35,000 nt of DNA. Source: Sphaeroforma sirkka. Its lineage: Eukaryota; Opisthokonta; Ichthyosporea; Ichthyophonida. Position 1 is the first letter of the stretch; each line of letters starts with the position of its first letter. A program made the position numbers and the translations under genes. Location: assembly GCA_001586965.3 (NCBI GenBank), contig LUCW03000168.1:1-35000 (forward strand), in the 5' to 3' direction. Below are positions 8,413 to 18,108 of the stretch, piece after piece. The notes below the pieces were generated by a model. That model had not been told where the DNA came from, did not search any database, and worked only from the letters and a program-made list of their open reading frames with translations.

Positions 8413-9011
8413 TGTAAACTTCGATGGAAATTACTATGTTTCAAACTATATTAAACTAAAATACAATTTAGTCAGTTAGGATTTAGCAGTGGTAGCTTGT
8501 GTAAGAATGATCGGGACTGCCTCTTGTTAAGAGCCTAAATATCCTCGATCACACAGGGCGTACCTCTAGCTGTTCTTTATTGAATAATTTTCACTAGAAG
8601 TACTAAATGTTCATGACCACTTGCCTAATTTGTAAATAGACATAATAACGTAAGTCACGTTAATACATTAGCTGATATAAATAAAGTTCCATCTGAAGAA
8701 AAGTAAAAAAAAAAGAAAAAAGACTTATTGGGTTTTGGAGATTGGCGGGAGGACCAAAATCTATAAGTAGTAGTTCGGGAGATTATAAAATTTAGTTTAT
8801 AATATCCTACATCTACTAATGTCTCAAATAGGTCCAAGTAGATGAGTCATACCAAATACTCAGGCTATTGGAGCCATCAAAGTGAATTTAGAACACTTTG
8901 GAAATATTGGAAAAAGAGCTTGTACTAAATTATTTAAAATACAAATAAAAACCAATGTATTATCTCAATTGATCTTGATATTTTAGACTGACCGGAGGCC
9001 GTATTTCTACA
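8413..9011 (-). repeat. 5' LTR of Gypsy element A
   Basis: Seen: TGTA...TACA termini, near-identical to 1343-1937. In element sense, transcription would start in this copy and run toward lower coordinates. In that direction the bases directly after the LTR are TATTTTTTCAGTTATATAG, without the TGG of a tRNA primer-binding site. The ORF at 8655-8837 read across it is spurious. Confidence 0.92.
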
Positions 9012-9174
9012 TAATAAGATGATACCGCGTGTTCCTCAGGCTTACTATGGTTGCGTGGTTGCCTATCGTATCGAGGGTCCATCGCACAAATCCACTCACA
9101 AATATGCCGCACATTGTCGTTATGGCGACTTTCTTGGCCGCACTGCCAACAGTACCTCTGACACATATTTGGTG
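9012..9174 (+). pseudogene. Copia integrase tail between two LTR insertions
   Basis: Seen: frame KMIPRVPQAYYGCVVAYRI followed by KYAAHCRYGDFLGRTANSTSDTYLV. It matches the end of Copia integrases, where 'FGc.a' is followed by 'k......FlGy......Y.v'. It continues the frame broken at 1342 and is itself cut by the solo LTR at 9175, resuming at 9772. Confidence 0.75.
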
Positions 9175-9767
9175 TGTAGAAATACGGCCTCCGGTCAGTC
9201 TAAAATATCAAGATCAATTGAGATAATACATTTTTTTTATTTGTATTTTAAATAATTTAATACAAGCTCTTTTCCAATATTTCCAAAGTGTTCTAAATTC
9301 ACTTTGATGGCTCCAATAGCCTGAGTATTTGGTATGACTCATCTACTTGGACCTATTTGAGACATTAGTAGATGTAGGATATTATAAACTAAATTTTATA
9401 ATCTCCGAACTACTACTTACAGATTTTGGTCCTCCAGCCAATCTCCAAAATCCAATAAGTCTTTTTCTTTTTTTAACTTTTCTTCAGATGGAACTTTATT
9501 TATATCAGCTAATGTATTAACGTGACTTACGTTATTATGTCTATTTACAAATTAGGCAAGTGGTCATGAACATTTAGTACTTCTAGTGAAAATTATTCAA
9601 TAAAGAACAGCTAGAGGTACGCCCTGTGTGATCGAGGATATTTAGGCTCTTAACAAGAGGCAGTCCCGATCATTCTTACACAAGCTACCACTGCTAAATC
9701 CTAACTGACTAAATTGTATTTTAGTTTAATATAGTTTGAAACATAGTAATTTTCATCGAAGTTTACA
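9175..9767 (+). repeat. Solo LTR of the Gypsy A family, inverted relative to element A
   Basis: Seen: full 593-bp LTR, TGTAGAAATACGG...GTTTACA, flanked by GGTG at 9171-9174 and 9768-9771. In this plus orientation AATAAA is at about 9599-9604 and a TTATTTATA box is about 100 bp before it. It has no internal region, so it is the product of LTR-LTR recombination. With element A's 5' LTR it forms an inverted pair separated by 163 bp. Confidence 0.92.
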
Positions 9768-10449
9768 GGTGCAATCTTTCCACACTCAGCAGCTCATCAA
9801 CACTTGTAATATTCAGTTCTTTTCTGATAAATACTCCCAATGGTCTCCTGATGAGAAATGGTGCGCTCGTACGGTTACACCTCACACATATGATGCCCTG
9901 ATGTGTGGCACACCTGCTCTTCTTCTACTATCTCAATGGTTCCGTATGTTGTTCCTGCCTTCCGGCCTCTGTCACCCATGCCTCCAGCGCCATTCTCCAC
10001 CACTGATTGCTCTCGTTGCTCTCCGCCTAACTTGGTGTTTCATCCTGACATTCTGGCCTCTCCACCTCCTAGGCCTCCTGTCTCTCGATTACCAACTGCG
10101 CCGAATGCACCCATTCCTCTTCCTCCCAGCTCCATCCCAATTCGCTGATATTACTCGCCGAGGACCACCTTCTCCTATTCCTATTCCTCGACCACCCACT
10201 TCCCTCTCTCGTCCGTCTCTTACTCCATCCAATGACGATTTCCATTCCCTTCCACCGTCTCCTCGTGAACCATCTGATGTCCGCACTAGCGACTACGCTC
10301 GTATCCCTGACATGGATGATTTACTTGACTCGTTATCACACGATACTCGACTTCATTGCAATGACGACAACGTACACGTTAATGCTGTCCACCGTCCTCC
10401 GCCGCACGACTCTCCTTCGACTACTACACTGTTCGAACAACTCTCTATC
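9768..10449 (+). pseudogene. Copia integrase-to-RT linker
   Basis: Seen: frame reading QSFHTQQLINTCNIQFFSDKY resumes the integrase tail after the solo LTR. It then runs into a Pro/Ser/Thr-rich, low-complexity stretch (PPSPIPIPRPPTSLSRPSL and similar), in partly shifted frames. Known: Copia polyproteins have such a variable proline-rich linker between integrase and RT. No conserved catalytic residues are expected here. Confidence 0.65.
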
Positions 10450-11257
10450 ATGGACGCCACTCTACCAAAAAGTATTACTCAGGCACAGAAATCCTCATTG
10501 TGGCCGGATTGGCAACGTGCCATTCTCAAGGAATATCAAGCACATCTCAATAATGATCTTTACGACCTTGTTCCGGACGCTGCTATTCCTCGCGATATAA
10601 AGATTATTCATAGTAAGTATGTTTTAACGAGAAAACATGATGAGAATGGTATCCCAACTATTTTTAAGGCTCGGATGGTTGCCCGCGGGGATGAACAGGA
10701 ATACGGAGATTTTTATCTCGAGACATACGCCCCCGTTGCTTTGGCTACTACTGCCCGCACCTTTATTGCCCATGCTGCTTTTGAAGGTTCGAAATTTATC
10801 ATTTTGATGTGGACTCTGCATTTCTATACTCTGTCCTCGACACCGTCGTTTAAATAAAACCTCCTAAAGGTAGTGTCGAGCTTGACCTGTATCCGCCGCA
10901 CATGACTCTCAAGCTTAAGAAGGGCCTATATGGCTTTAAGCAGGCCTTTGGAACCGTGACATTGGGTCTAAACTTATTAGACTACAATTTATTCAAAGTC
11001 CCGCCGATGAATGCATCTACACTCATGCTCACCGTAACATGAAGGTTGTTCTCTATGTTGATGAGTTGGCTCCTACAATTGTCAAAGGATCTGGTGACAA
11101 GAAGTGGCTTCTGCAGCAACTATCCCGCCACTATTATCTCAAGAACCTTGGTCTTGTACGACATCTCGTTGGACTTCGCATCACCCAACACTCATCCGGT
11201 GCTATCACAATCGATCAGCACGCCTACAATCCATATGGTCAAATCATTCGACCTTGA
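10450..11257 (+). pseudogene. Copia reverse transcriptase (RVT_2 type), frameshifted
   Basis: Seen: SSLWPDWQRAILKEYQAHLN, then IHSKYVLTRKHDENG, FKARMVARGDEQEYG and ETYAPVA are diagnostic Copia RT motifs. A frameshift near 10800 and a stop at 10853 break the DVDSAFL region. KGLYGFKQA follows at about 10920. The catalytic box reads LYVDELAPT at about 11055, with Glu for the second Asp of YVDD. Another frameshift follows near 11235. Known: the enzyme copies element RNA into cDNA. This copy is dead. Confidence 0.88.
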
Positions 11258-11985
11258 GGATAATTTTCCCCGACACACCCCTGGTAATGACATCCATCCT
11301 GCTGCACTAGTTGTTACTCCGGCATTTAAAGGCAAATATCGCCAGCTGCTGGGTGCGCTCGGGTTTGCAGCAAACATGACGAGAGTCAACATTGCTGCCA
11401 CTCTCGATCAACTTGCCGCCTTTGCGGGCAAACCTACTGTGGCACACGCTTCTGCTCTTAACCGCATCCTTAACTACCTCGCGAGTACTGCTCATCATGC
11501 GCTCACAAACTATCCGCGCTCTCCTGACACCCCTATTAGTGACAGCCTCGTTGCCTATACGGATTCCGATTGAGCTGGATGTCTTGTCTCCCGCAAATCC
11601 CAAACTGGTTCTCTTCTTTGTTACAATGGGACCCCTATATATTGGAAATTCCAAAAACAGAAGACAGTTGCCCTCAGTTCTGGAGAAGCGGGATATGTAG
11701 CTGCATCTGAAACCGCTCGCAACATTTTCTGTGTCCATAATCTGATTGGTACCCTTATCCCCCCTTCTTCATCCCACGGTTTTTCACATTGATAACCAGT
11801 CGGCCATAAAGATCGCTCTTGAGACTGGCACTCCCAAAGGCCTTAATTTTTTTAAGATTCGTACCCATTATATACATAAATGTGATAATAATAAGGTTCT
11901 CACTATTCAGTACTTTCGTACTAATGATAATCCTGCCGACTTATTGACCCAAAGTCTTCATCGCCCGAAGCACACTGTTCCGTGA
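11258..11985 (+). pseudogene. Copia RT thumb and RNase H relic
   Basis: Seen: frame to 11573 reads YRQLLGALGFAANMTRVNIA and then LNYLASTAHHALT, ending in AYTDSD and a TGA stop in place of the Trp of DADWA. The same frame continues SRKSQTGSLL, KTVALSSGEAGYVAASE (RNase H Glu). A final frame 11746-11985 carries HIDNQSAIKIALETG, FKIRTHYIHK and NPADLLTQ, the conserved end of Copia RNase H. The reading ends at 11985. About 40 bp later comes the G-run that would be the polypurine tract. Confidence 0.85.
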
Positions 11986-12028
11986 TAAACTTATGTCCTG
12001 TGCCCAACTTGGTCCGGTCTCCCCTTCT

Positions 12029-12052
12029 GGGGGGGGGGGGGGGGGGGGGGGG
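12029..12052 (+). repeat. 24-base G homopolymer, probable Copia polypurine tract
   Basis: Seen: 24 consecutive G, then CGGG, about 40 bp past the Copia RNase H end. Known: LTR elements need a purine tract just before the 3' LTR to prime plus-strand DNA. Inference: an expanded tract of that kind. Such a run can fold into G-quadruplexes and is prone to length errors in sequencing. Confidence 0.6.
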
Positions 12053-13350
12053 CGGGTTGCGTTAGCTCCGCTTATCTTATAAGGGCATCCCCGGCCCTCT
12101 TTAGTTGTCCACTTTTACTTAAAGACCCCCCAGGCTCTCTATAGTTGTCCCACACATGGGACTTACAAATATACCAAAGTACACCTCACAGGTTTTTGGT
12201 CACAACAATATTTAGTATATATTTAGGACAAATATAATAATAAACAATAGTTCTTCTAAGCTCAAGGATTATTGAACAGTTTAGGGGTGGCCAATATATG
12301 GACCTGGGGTGGCCAACATTGACACTGCCCATGCCCACAAGTCTTAGAACTGAATATATCTTTTGATAGTAGAAGACTATCGAATAGAAAAGGTAATATG
12401 CTACAATGAGAGATCTGTCCGTATAGAATGGATTATATTTTAATTAAAGCTGTCTCCGGGGTATAATAAATAGTATAATAGTATTTGAACTTCTAATGCC
12501 TCATTTATTATTAGCCATCTCGGCGGTGGCTATTTCATATACATTTTCAGGTACACGTCGAAATGAAGTATATTTCTTTTTTGCAAACTCGCAAGCTACA
12601 GAGTAAGACCCTTATCATAGCAATCGAGGCAACGATAGGCACTCCTCACAAAACGTCTAACTGTATCAAGTTTAATATTTTCCAGAGCTTCGATGATATG
12701 GTTTGATGGCCTACCCACGTATCATCGCATTTTTCTCGCACCTCAAACTTGACTCGGCTCCATTATCGCTCAATGGGGGTTTACTCATCACAATGAAACT
12801 TCGGGAGATATACGCATACAATATTGTGTCTCTCGTATGTTTTTTCTATGAGTGATTTCTGATTTACAAAACTCTCATATTGATCCAGGAGACACGTGCA
12901 GCAATTGTCGCAATAGGGATCAGAGCCTTTCTTGTTGCAATCCCCACGAGAAGGCAGTTAACGTCCCTTGCCCTTCCCAACTAGTTTCTCTTTGAGGGTT
13001 CGTCGAATTCCTTCAGGTTCAAGTGATTGTAGTAAGTATACGCTATTTAACTATATCTCAACGTTGTCCCTTCTCAGGGAGGGGGACGTTGTTCATTTAT
13101 TTATAATTATAAACAGTAATCCTAAAATGACTGACTCTTAAAATGAGTCATTAGTCATGTGCTGTAAAACCAGCAAAACCCTAAAACCCAGTTTATTAGA
13201 TTATTCTGATAAACTGTAAAACTTGTAATAAACCTAAAATAATCAATTAAATCTAAGTACTTGTATTCTGACCACAACCCCCCCAAAATGAAGCACTGAA
13301 CAAAGCAGTGTGCCAGTTCCAGAGATGATAAGGATAACATAGTACCGTAT
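12053..13350. other. 1.3 kb without recognisable genes
   Basis: Seen: AT-rich sequence with stops in all frames. It may hold the Copia 3' LTR just after the G-run, since that is where it belongs, but I found no second copy in the window to define its ends. Small features: an imperfect duplication of CTCT.TAGTTGTCC at about 12098-12150, a hairpin GTCCCACACATGGGAC at about 12147-12162, a repeated GGGGTGGCCAA at about 12285-12316, and short CCCTAAAACCC telomere-like bits near 13180-13195. Confidence 0.5.
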
Positions 13351-13450
13351 GTGCTGGCGTTTATCCTCTGAGAGCTAGAGCAGTGTACTGGCAGTTATCC
13401 TCCGAGAGCTAGAGCAGTGCGCTGGCATTTAACCTCTGAGAGCTAGAGGG
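13351..13450. repeat. Three tandem ~33-bp units
   Basis: Seen: three units of 32-34 bp, each with CTGGC, TTA.CCTC and GAGAGCTAGAG. The last is followed by a GCTCGAAAATCACGGTTCGAGC inverted pair. The array lies just outside the 3' end of Gypsy element B (minus strand) and may belong to its untranslated region or to a lost LTR. Confidence 0.7.
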
Positions 13451-13519
13451 CTCGAAAATCACGGTTCGAGCGTACCGTTCGACCGAATGGTCGTCAAAGA
13501 GTTATCATTAGGTTTGTGC

Positions 13520-13908
13520 GCGTTTGGCTTTTACGTGTCCGTGTCTGCGAAGCTTTGTGGTAGGCCGCGATATCGTTGGCATCATCAAAACCAACTCACC
13601 AGGTATTCCAATTTCCCCGTCTCATCATTCGTACGGTGTGTGATAATATGGCGAAACTCAATCTCTCCTTCGGTCCATAAGTCTTCGTTAATTGGTGGGT
13701 CTGTGTGTCTATGCACTAAACGGAGGAGTTTCACCCGTACCGATTTGTCCTTGAATTCTGGTGGGGCGGAACCATCTGTGTTCCCTAACTCATAGCGTTG
13801 ACCGTGTCTAGCTTTGACTACATATGGTTCAAACAATGGCCGCATAGCCTTTGTTGTTCGGCCCTCTGATCGTACCATGACCACATCTCCTTCGTCGAAA
13901 TGTACCAA
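13520..13908 (-). pseudogene. Gypsy B integrase C-terminus, GPY/F-like module and chromodomain-like tail
   Basis: Seen: the frame from 13908 reads HFDEGDVVMVRSEGR, RPLFEPYVVKARHGQRYELG (GPY/F-like), and then GEIEFRHIITHRTNDETGK followed by LEYLVSWF, which strongly resembles a chromodomain ('E.E.IL.hR....g..eYLVkW'). The frame stops at the TGA after WF. One base on, another frame continues DDANDIAAYHKASQTRTRK for about 25 residues. Inference: chromodomain broken by a one-base indel. Known: chromodomains target chromovirus insertion. Confidence 0.7.
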
Positions 13909-13927
13909 GTCGTGAGCATGCAGGCGG

Positions 13928-14760
13928 TCAAATGTCGTCGTAAGCTTGCCTGTATACTTCTAGGTAATGTGATGGAGGGTCGGCAATATAGTGTCCTGTA
14001 ACTGGTCTAATTTGTGCCCAGGTGTCATTCGTCATCGGCTGAGAATCCGGTAACTCGTCCGTGAAATCGGCGGACGGAACATGGCGGCGGCCAAAGTACA
14101 CGCTAAACGGTGCACTCTTATGGTGGCGGGATATCCGAAGGTTCTGGTATAGCATCGTAAACGGAAGGCGTTCGTCCCATCGAAGGAGAACTGCCTCACA
14201 GCATTGTCGAATAGAACGTGTAATCTCCTTATGACGTCGTTCCGCCGCGCCCAGCACTTGGGGTCGATATGGTGGAGACACCCTATGTAGCATCCCCACT
14301 TCTTGCACCAGAAGCTCCACTATCTTGTTGGTGAACTCATTCCCCATGTCTGTTTGGATTTTGCGGGGGAAGCCATGTTCGCCAAAATTCTCTATGAGTG
14401 TCTGTATCGTGGTGTCCTTTGTCTTGTCCGGTGTGGCTTGAAGGATAGAATAGCCTGTGGCGATGTCCAAGACGTGAAGAATATAATTGTTCTTGCGTCT
14501 GGACTCCAGTGGCATCGGGATGTAGTCCACTGAATATGGTCCCACGGGTAGCGTGCATCGATGCTAATCATCGGGTGGAAACCCTTACGAAGTGTGTCTT
14601 GTCCCAAACATGTGCCACATTGCCGCCTAACCTCTGTGGCTAACTCAAGTGCCCCTGGCCAACCATGACCGTTCTGACGAAGTTGTTGGACTGTGTCCGT
14701 CGCCTCATGATGTCCTTGTTCGTGTTGCGCTTGCGTGAGTTGCGTACGGCGCTGTTTCTC
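13928..14760 (-). pseudogene. Gypsy B integrase core with complete DDE and H2C2 finger
   Basis: Seen: in one frame (about 14760-14560), QHEQGHHEATD ... RRQCGTC forms the H2C2 zinc finger. A shifted frame from 14545 reads YSVDYIPMPL, HVLDIATGYS (first Asp), KIQTDMGNEFTNK (second Asp), and PPYRPQVLGAAERRHKEI (Glu). All three catalytic residues are present, unlike in element A. The 205-residue frame continues to 13928 through SAPFSVYFGRRHVP, the usual 'tP....fGr' motif. The frame break lies near 14545-14560. Confidence 0.85.
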
Positions 14761-15310
14761 CTCCGGACTCCCTCCGGACTCGCTTGTGCAAACGCCGGTT
14801 GACCCTCTGTATCCGTCATTGCCACTGAGATTTCTCGCGCTGTATCTAAGCACATGACATATTTTGTATGCTTTGGTTCTGCATAACCAAGTCGCTGTGA
14901 AAACAGCGGGTCCAGTTTGAACCCATTGGGAGGACTCACCCGTGCTACCACGGTATGACCCCATGGTGTCTTCCCACATGCGTACTTAGCGTACTTGAGG
15001 AACGTGTGTGGTGTCCGTGGTACCAGCACCGGTTCTGTCTGCAATAACTGCTTGAACAGGTCAAACCATGATGCTCTTGGTACCCATAGTAGACAAACTG
15101 TGGCCCGTGCGCCGTCGGCTTGTATCTTGCGTAACATCCTGTGTGTCTGTTCCCAAGGCGGGTTCATCCATCCATCGACTATCGACCAGTCGTGGGCAAA
15201 CGCTCCTCCCCCATCATCTTTCGTCCAGAACCGAGGAAGCTGAGCGGTGGTTGGGTCCGCAAATACACCTATGTCATTCGGTCCGAAGTGTTGTTGCGCT
15301 TGTTCAAAGT
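14640..15310 (-). pseudogene. Gypsy B Dam-like methyltransferase-type domain and linker
   Basis: Seen: after RNase H the frame reads FEQAQQHFGPNDIGVFADPT, AQLPRFW, GGGAFAHDW and GWMNPPWEQ (NPPW near 15155-15165), then RATVCLLWVPRASWFDLFKQ, TEPVLVPR and KTPWGHTVVARV (about 14950-14975). Every motif lines up with element A: VDMFAAEHNKQ, WANPPCQ, CCPLRNSDPW, DEPIYVDR and KTPWKHTIVCR. NPPW has the aromatic expected of adenine methyltransferases, which A lacks. A linker rich in Arg/Asn/Gln follows down to the zinc finger. A stop near 15324 separates it from RNase H. Function as a methyltransferase is inference. Confidence 0.6.
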
Positions 15311-15311
15311 A

Positions 15312-15362
15312 ACTAGGGAATAACTGCTAGCAGTCTGTGTACATTATTTCGAGCTCGTCCTG
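15312..15362. repeat. ~45-bp direct repeat, source copy (second copy about 15622-15669)
   Basis: Seen: GAATAACTGC.AGCAGTCTGT.TACATTATTTCGAGCTCGTCCTG occurs here and again at about 15622-15669, with two or three differences. Here it is the natural end of RNase H in element B. The other copy replaces missing RNase H sequence. Confidence 0.85.
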
Positions 15363-15608
15363 TTCTGCTGTCCCCTCGTGTACTCTACTTAACATGTCCG
15401 GGAGCACATTTATCTCTCCTGGTATATGCGACATGCTGAAGTTGAATGGCGCGATGATATGATGCCATCTCTGAAGCATCGGATTAAGCTTGAGCTGCGT
15501 GCTCATATACACAAGAGCCTTGTGGTCCGTGAAGACCGCAAACCGTTGCCCATCCAAGTATTCCCTGAAATGTGTTAGTCCATATACCAATGCCAGTAAC
15601 TCCTTCAT
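15327..15608 (-). pseudogene. Gypsy B RNase H, second half
   Basis: Seen: frame upstream of ATG reads HYATPMKELLALVYGL (RNase H Glu helix), then FREYLDGQRFAVFTDHKALV (catalytic Asp), LQRWHHIIAPFNF and HIPGEINVLPDMLSR. These are typical Ty3/Gypsy RNase H motifs. The first half is cut after TDASD at about 15672. Between the two halves only a copied 45-bp filler is present instead of some 35-40 codons. Confidence 0.85.
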
Positions 15609-15667
15609 AGGTGTGGCGTAGTGAATAACTGCCAGCAGTCTGTTTACATTATTTCGAGCTCGTCCTG

Positions 15668-16003
15668 CTAATCGCTAGCGTCGGTTTCCATCAAAGGAAT
15701 GCCGTCGACCGGAAAGTGTAGCGCCACAGCATTCACCACTGCGTCCTTCATTGCCTGCCACGCCTGTGCATGTCTCTCCTCCCAACGATCACCTATCAAC
15801 TCCTTTGGTTTGAGTTTGCAAAATTCGCGCAAGGGTGCGACCGTGTTCGCGAAATTAGGCAGATGTTCGTGGAGGTATTTTGCTAAACCCAACGCCGAGG
15901 CTATATCTTTGTACCGTAGTGGTGTGGTCCAGTCGATCAGCTTGGCCTGCTTGTCATGGTCAATGTCAATGCCTTGTGCCGATACTTTCTTCCCTAGGAT
16001 CAT
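15668..16003 (-). pseudogene. Gypsy B RT thumb/connection and start of RNase H
   Basis: Seen: MILGKKVSAQGIDIDHDKQA (RT 'fLG..vs..Gi..dp.k'), LGLAKYLHEHLPNFANTVAP, then HFPVDGIPLMETDASD, where the first RNase H Asp lies. A stop follows directly, at the filler junction. A frame change near 16030 separates it from the RT palm. Confidence 0.85.
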
Positions 16004-16048
16004 GACTTCGGAAATAGCGAAGTGGCACTTGACAGGTTAAGCTTAAAA

Positions 16049-16945
16049 CTAGTATGTTAAGCGTTGTATCACCTTCTGCACCGTCCTAACGTGTTCGTCA
16101 TAATCGTCACTAGCGATAACTATGTCATCGATATAGTGGTAAACCGGTAAGCCATCAAGTATCGTACTCAAGGTACGTTGGAACTGCTGCGTGAGTACAT
16201 GAAGACCGAACGGTGCTGATGTGAACGAGTACTGATAACGTTCGTGTGTAAAACTAAATAGGTATTGTGAGTCTGGATGGATGGGCAGCCTGTGGTATGC
16301 AGCCGATATGTCCAGCGTCGTGTAGTACTTCTTACTCTTGAGGCGAGATATGAGTTCGTTGACATTGGGGATCAGGAACTGGTCACCAGGAATAAGCGCG
16401 TTAACGGCACGCATATCTAAACACACGCGTACCTTCTTGACGTTGCCTTCCGCATCGAATGTCGGTACCGCAAGGAGAGGAAGATCAACAGTCGTTGGTG
16501 TCGTACGTTTTGTAATCACCAAATCCGTCAACCACTTCTTCACTTGTTCATCCACATATGGGAGCCATCGATCGGATACGAAGTTACGCGTCGATCTACG
16601 CATCTGCATCGCTTGTTCATGGGTTACAGAGATGGTTACCTCACTCCCTTTCAGACGACAGCGTGCGTTGTCGGCACTGTTCGCATTGGCTTCCAAATCT
16701 TGTGCCAACCGTTGGCGTACATCGACGGGTTCCGTCGTGTTAGGTGCTTGTCGGCGTGGTATGGGTTCGAGGAGCTCATCTAGTTCCGTGGGGTCTATTG
16801 ATGCAAGTGGCGATCGGATACCGCCTATGTATAGGCTCAAGTCTTTCAACATATCTTGCCCCACTATGACATCTATACCCGTCGGCAAGTTCATCAGTTC
16901 CAATGAACCGTCGATAATTCTGGTACCGTACCTTATAGGTACCAC
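16049..16945 (-). pseudogene. Gypsy B reverse transcriptase palm/fingers and protease tail
   Basis: Seen: the 298-residue frame starts in the end of the protease (MNLPTGIDVIVGQDMLKDL) and passes a variable linker. RT motifs are DLPLLAVPTFDAEGN, VRVCLDMRAVNALIPG, TTLDISAAYHRLPIHP, TSAPFGLHVLTQQFQ and the catalytic YHYIDDIVIASDD near the end. The YIDD is intact. The frame is open across this entire span, so decay here is mild. Confidence 0.9.
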
Positions 16946-17226
16946 TTCCGTCGTCCCCAGTCGAGAGTTCGAACCGCCTTGTCAGCTAAATATATAAATG
17001 ACCCATTTAGTGCCGGAGTTATTGGTCGGCCAAGGAGGTCTGCGGATGTCTGTGAGATACAACTTCTATTTGCTCCCGTGTCTATCAAGGCTTTGGACGT
17101 ACGTCCGCTGATTTGTACTTGAATACAGACTCGGTTATCTGACGTCAGCAATGGGTCTTGTATTGCCATCACTGCTTCAATCGTGGTAACAAATATGAAA
17201 CTCCTATCCGACTCAGACACCCTCAC
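16933..17226 (-). pseudogene. Gypsy B aspartic protease
   Basis: Seen: 97-residue frame with CIQVQISGRTSKALIDTGAN followed by RSCIS, the classic D-T-G active site with hydrophobic flanks, and YLADKAVRT after it. The end shifts frame into 16945, where the second hydrophobic motif (IDVIVGQD) lies. Known: processes Gag-Pol. Confidence 0.88.
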
Positions 17227-17229
17227 CTC

Positions 17230-18002
17230 TCATGCGTGATCGGCTACCGACTCCCACGTCTCATAGGTGTGGTTTGGTGTTGACGTCATGTGCTCGAAGT
17301 CTTCGTAAAGAATCGTGTTGATATGGATCTCCGTAGTTTCCGATGGTAGAGCCGAGACTTCGTCCTGTGTAATCGCATTCACCTGTACTTGAGGCGTCGG
17401 ACGTATTGTGACTACGTGTCTAGTCTGAGATGTATTTTGCCCCTGTCCTGCGGTTGATGTTGTGGACGGTCTGTGTACCGATTGTACGTCCCTCAAAGAC
17501 GGTTGTTGTCGTATAACATTGCCCGACCCTCCGCGCTCACCGCTTGCGACGCCCTAAAATGATGACACCGTGGGATGTGCCTACAACCTGGTGGCACTTG
17601 TGCCTGGCACCCCGCACAAGTCGTTAGTACCGTAGGTTGGGACCGTTGAGTCCAATTCTGCGTTTGTCGTCTACTCGTCTGTAGGTTGGGGCGACTATTG
17701 GTGTAGTCGCGACTTCCATTGGTCGTCGGGCCCTCGCGGTTGTTGCGACTCTGGAGACGTGCTGTTGTACGTTGCTGTGCATCCTGAATGTCAGGGCTCA
17801 ACAGCTGTATAAGCTCGTGTGTCTCCATCAGTTGCCATTTGGAATGCAACTGTAGAGTACGTTCATACGTACGGCCGTTGAGAGCTTCTTCTAACAGTTG
17901 CACAATGCAGTGGTTCGATAAATTCTGTTGGAAGTCGGCATCTGTCTGGCACCGTTCACGTGCCCTCCTGTGGCTCTCCATGAGCTGTGTCATTTGTTCC
18001 AT
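17230..18002 (-). pseudogene. Gypsy B gag, capsid and nucleocapsid part
   Basis: Seen: frame 18002-17493 is rich in Gln/Arg/Thr. It has helical capsid-like segments (NHCIVQLLEEALNGRTYER, LMETHELIQLLSPD) and a Cys/His cluster TCAGCQAQVPPGCRHIPRCH that may bind zinc, though its spacing is not CCHC. A second frame (17496-17230) extends it toward the protease with a Thr/Gln-rich stretch. The two frames overlap by four bases. Confidence 0.65.
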
Positions 18003-18108
18003 AAGAGGAGTGTGGATGTTCCGACTTTGGCCCTAGGCTAACTTGCAAAACGCGGGATCGAGCCTGTCTATTCTTCACCGCCTCCTTACCATGAGGGTTC
18101 TGCCTGGC

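Larger units (their letters stand above)
1343..9011 (-). mobile_element. Complete Ty3/Gypsy element (element A) nested in the Copia element
   Basis: Seen: two direct LTRs (1343-1937 and 8413-9011) bracket a minus-strand internal region coding gag, protease, RT, RNase H, a Dam-like domain, an H2C2 zinc finger, integrase, a GPF module and a chromodomain-like tail. The element is flanked by TAAT at 1339-1342 and 9012-9015. RT before integrase places it in Ty3/Gypsy. The LTRs differ by roughly a dozen changes in about 597 bp by eye, so insertion is recent compared with the decayed host element. Nevertheless gag and pol carry frameshifts, several at homopolymers (ten G at 8047-8056, seven T at 7673-7679, seven A at 3273-3279). 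No tRNA-type primer site (TGG) follows the 5' LTR. Confidence 0.9.
1..12052 (+). mobile_element. Ty1/Copia retrotransposon, interrupted and decayed
   Basis: Seen: going right, plus-strand fragments of a Copia polyprotein appear in canonical order. These are gag with zinc knuckles (about 165-600), an aspartic protease IDTGA (686-805), an integrase remnant (about 1080-1342), then after a 7.7-kb Gypsy insertion the integrase tail (9012-9174), after a solo LTR more linker (9768 on), RT (10450-11257) and RNase H (11258-11985). Removing each insertion together with one copy of its 4-bp target duplication restores the reading frame, which shows the two insertions hit one formerly continuous ORF. The element starts outside the window. 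A 24-G tract at 12029-12052 sits where a polypurine tract would precede the 3' LTR, but I could not delimit that LTR. RT precedes no integrase on its 3' side, which is the Copia (IN before RT) arrangement. It is inactive: several frameshifts and stops. Confidence 0.85.

Noticed and set aside
9029-9255. ORFs running from Copia sequence into the solo LTR as genes.
   Set aside because: They are chimeras of the integrase tail and LTR created by the insertion.
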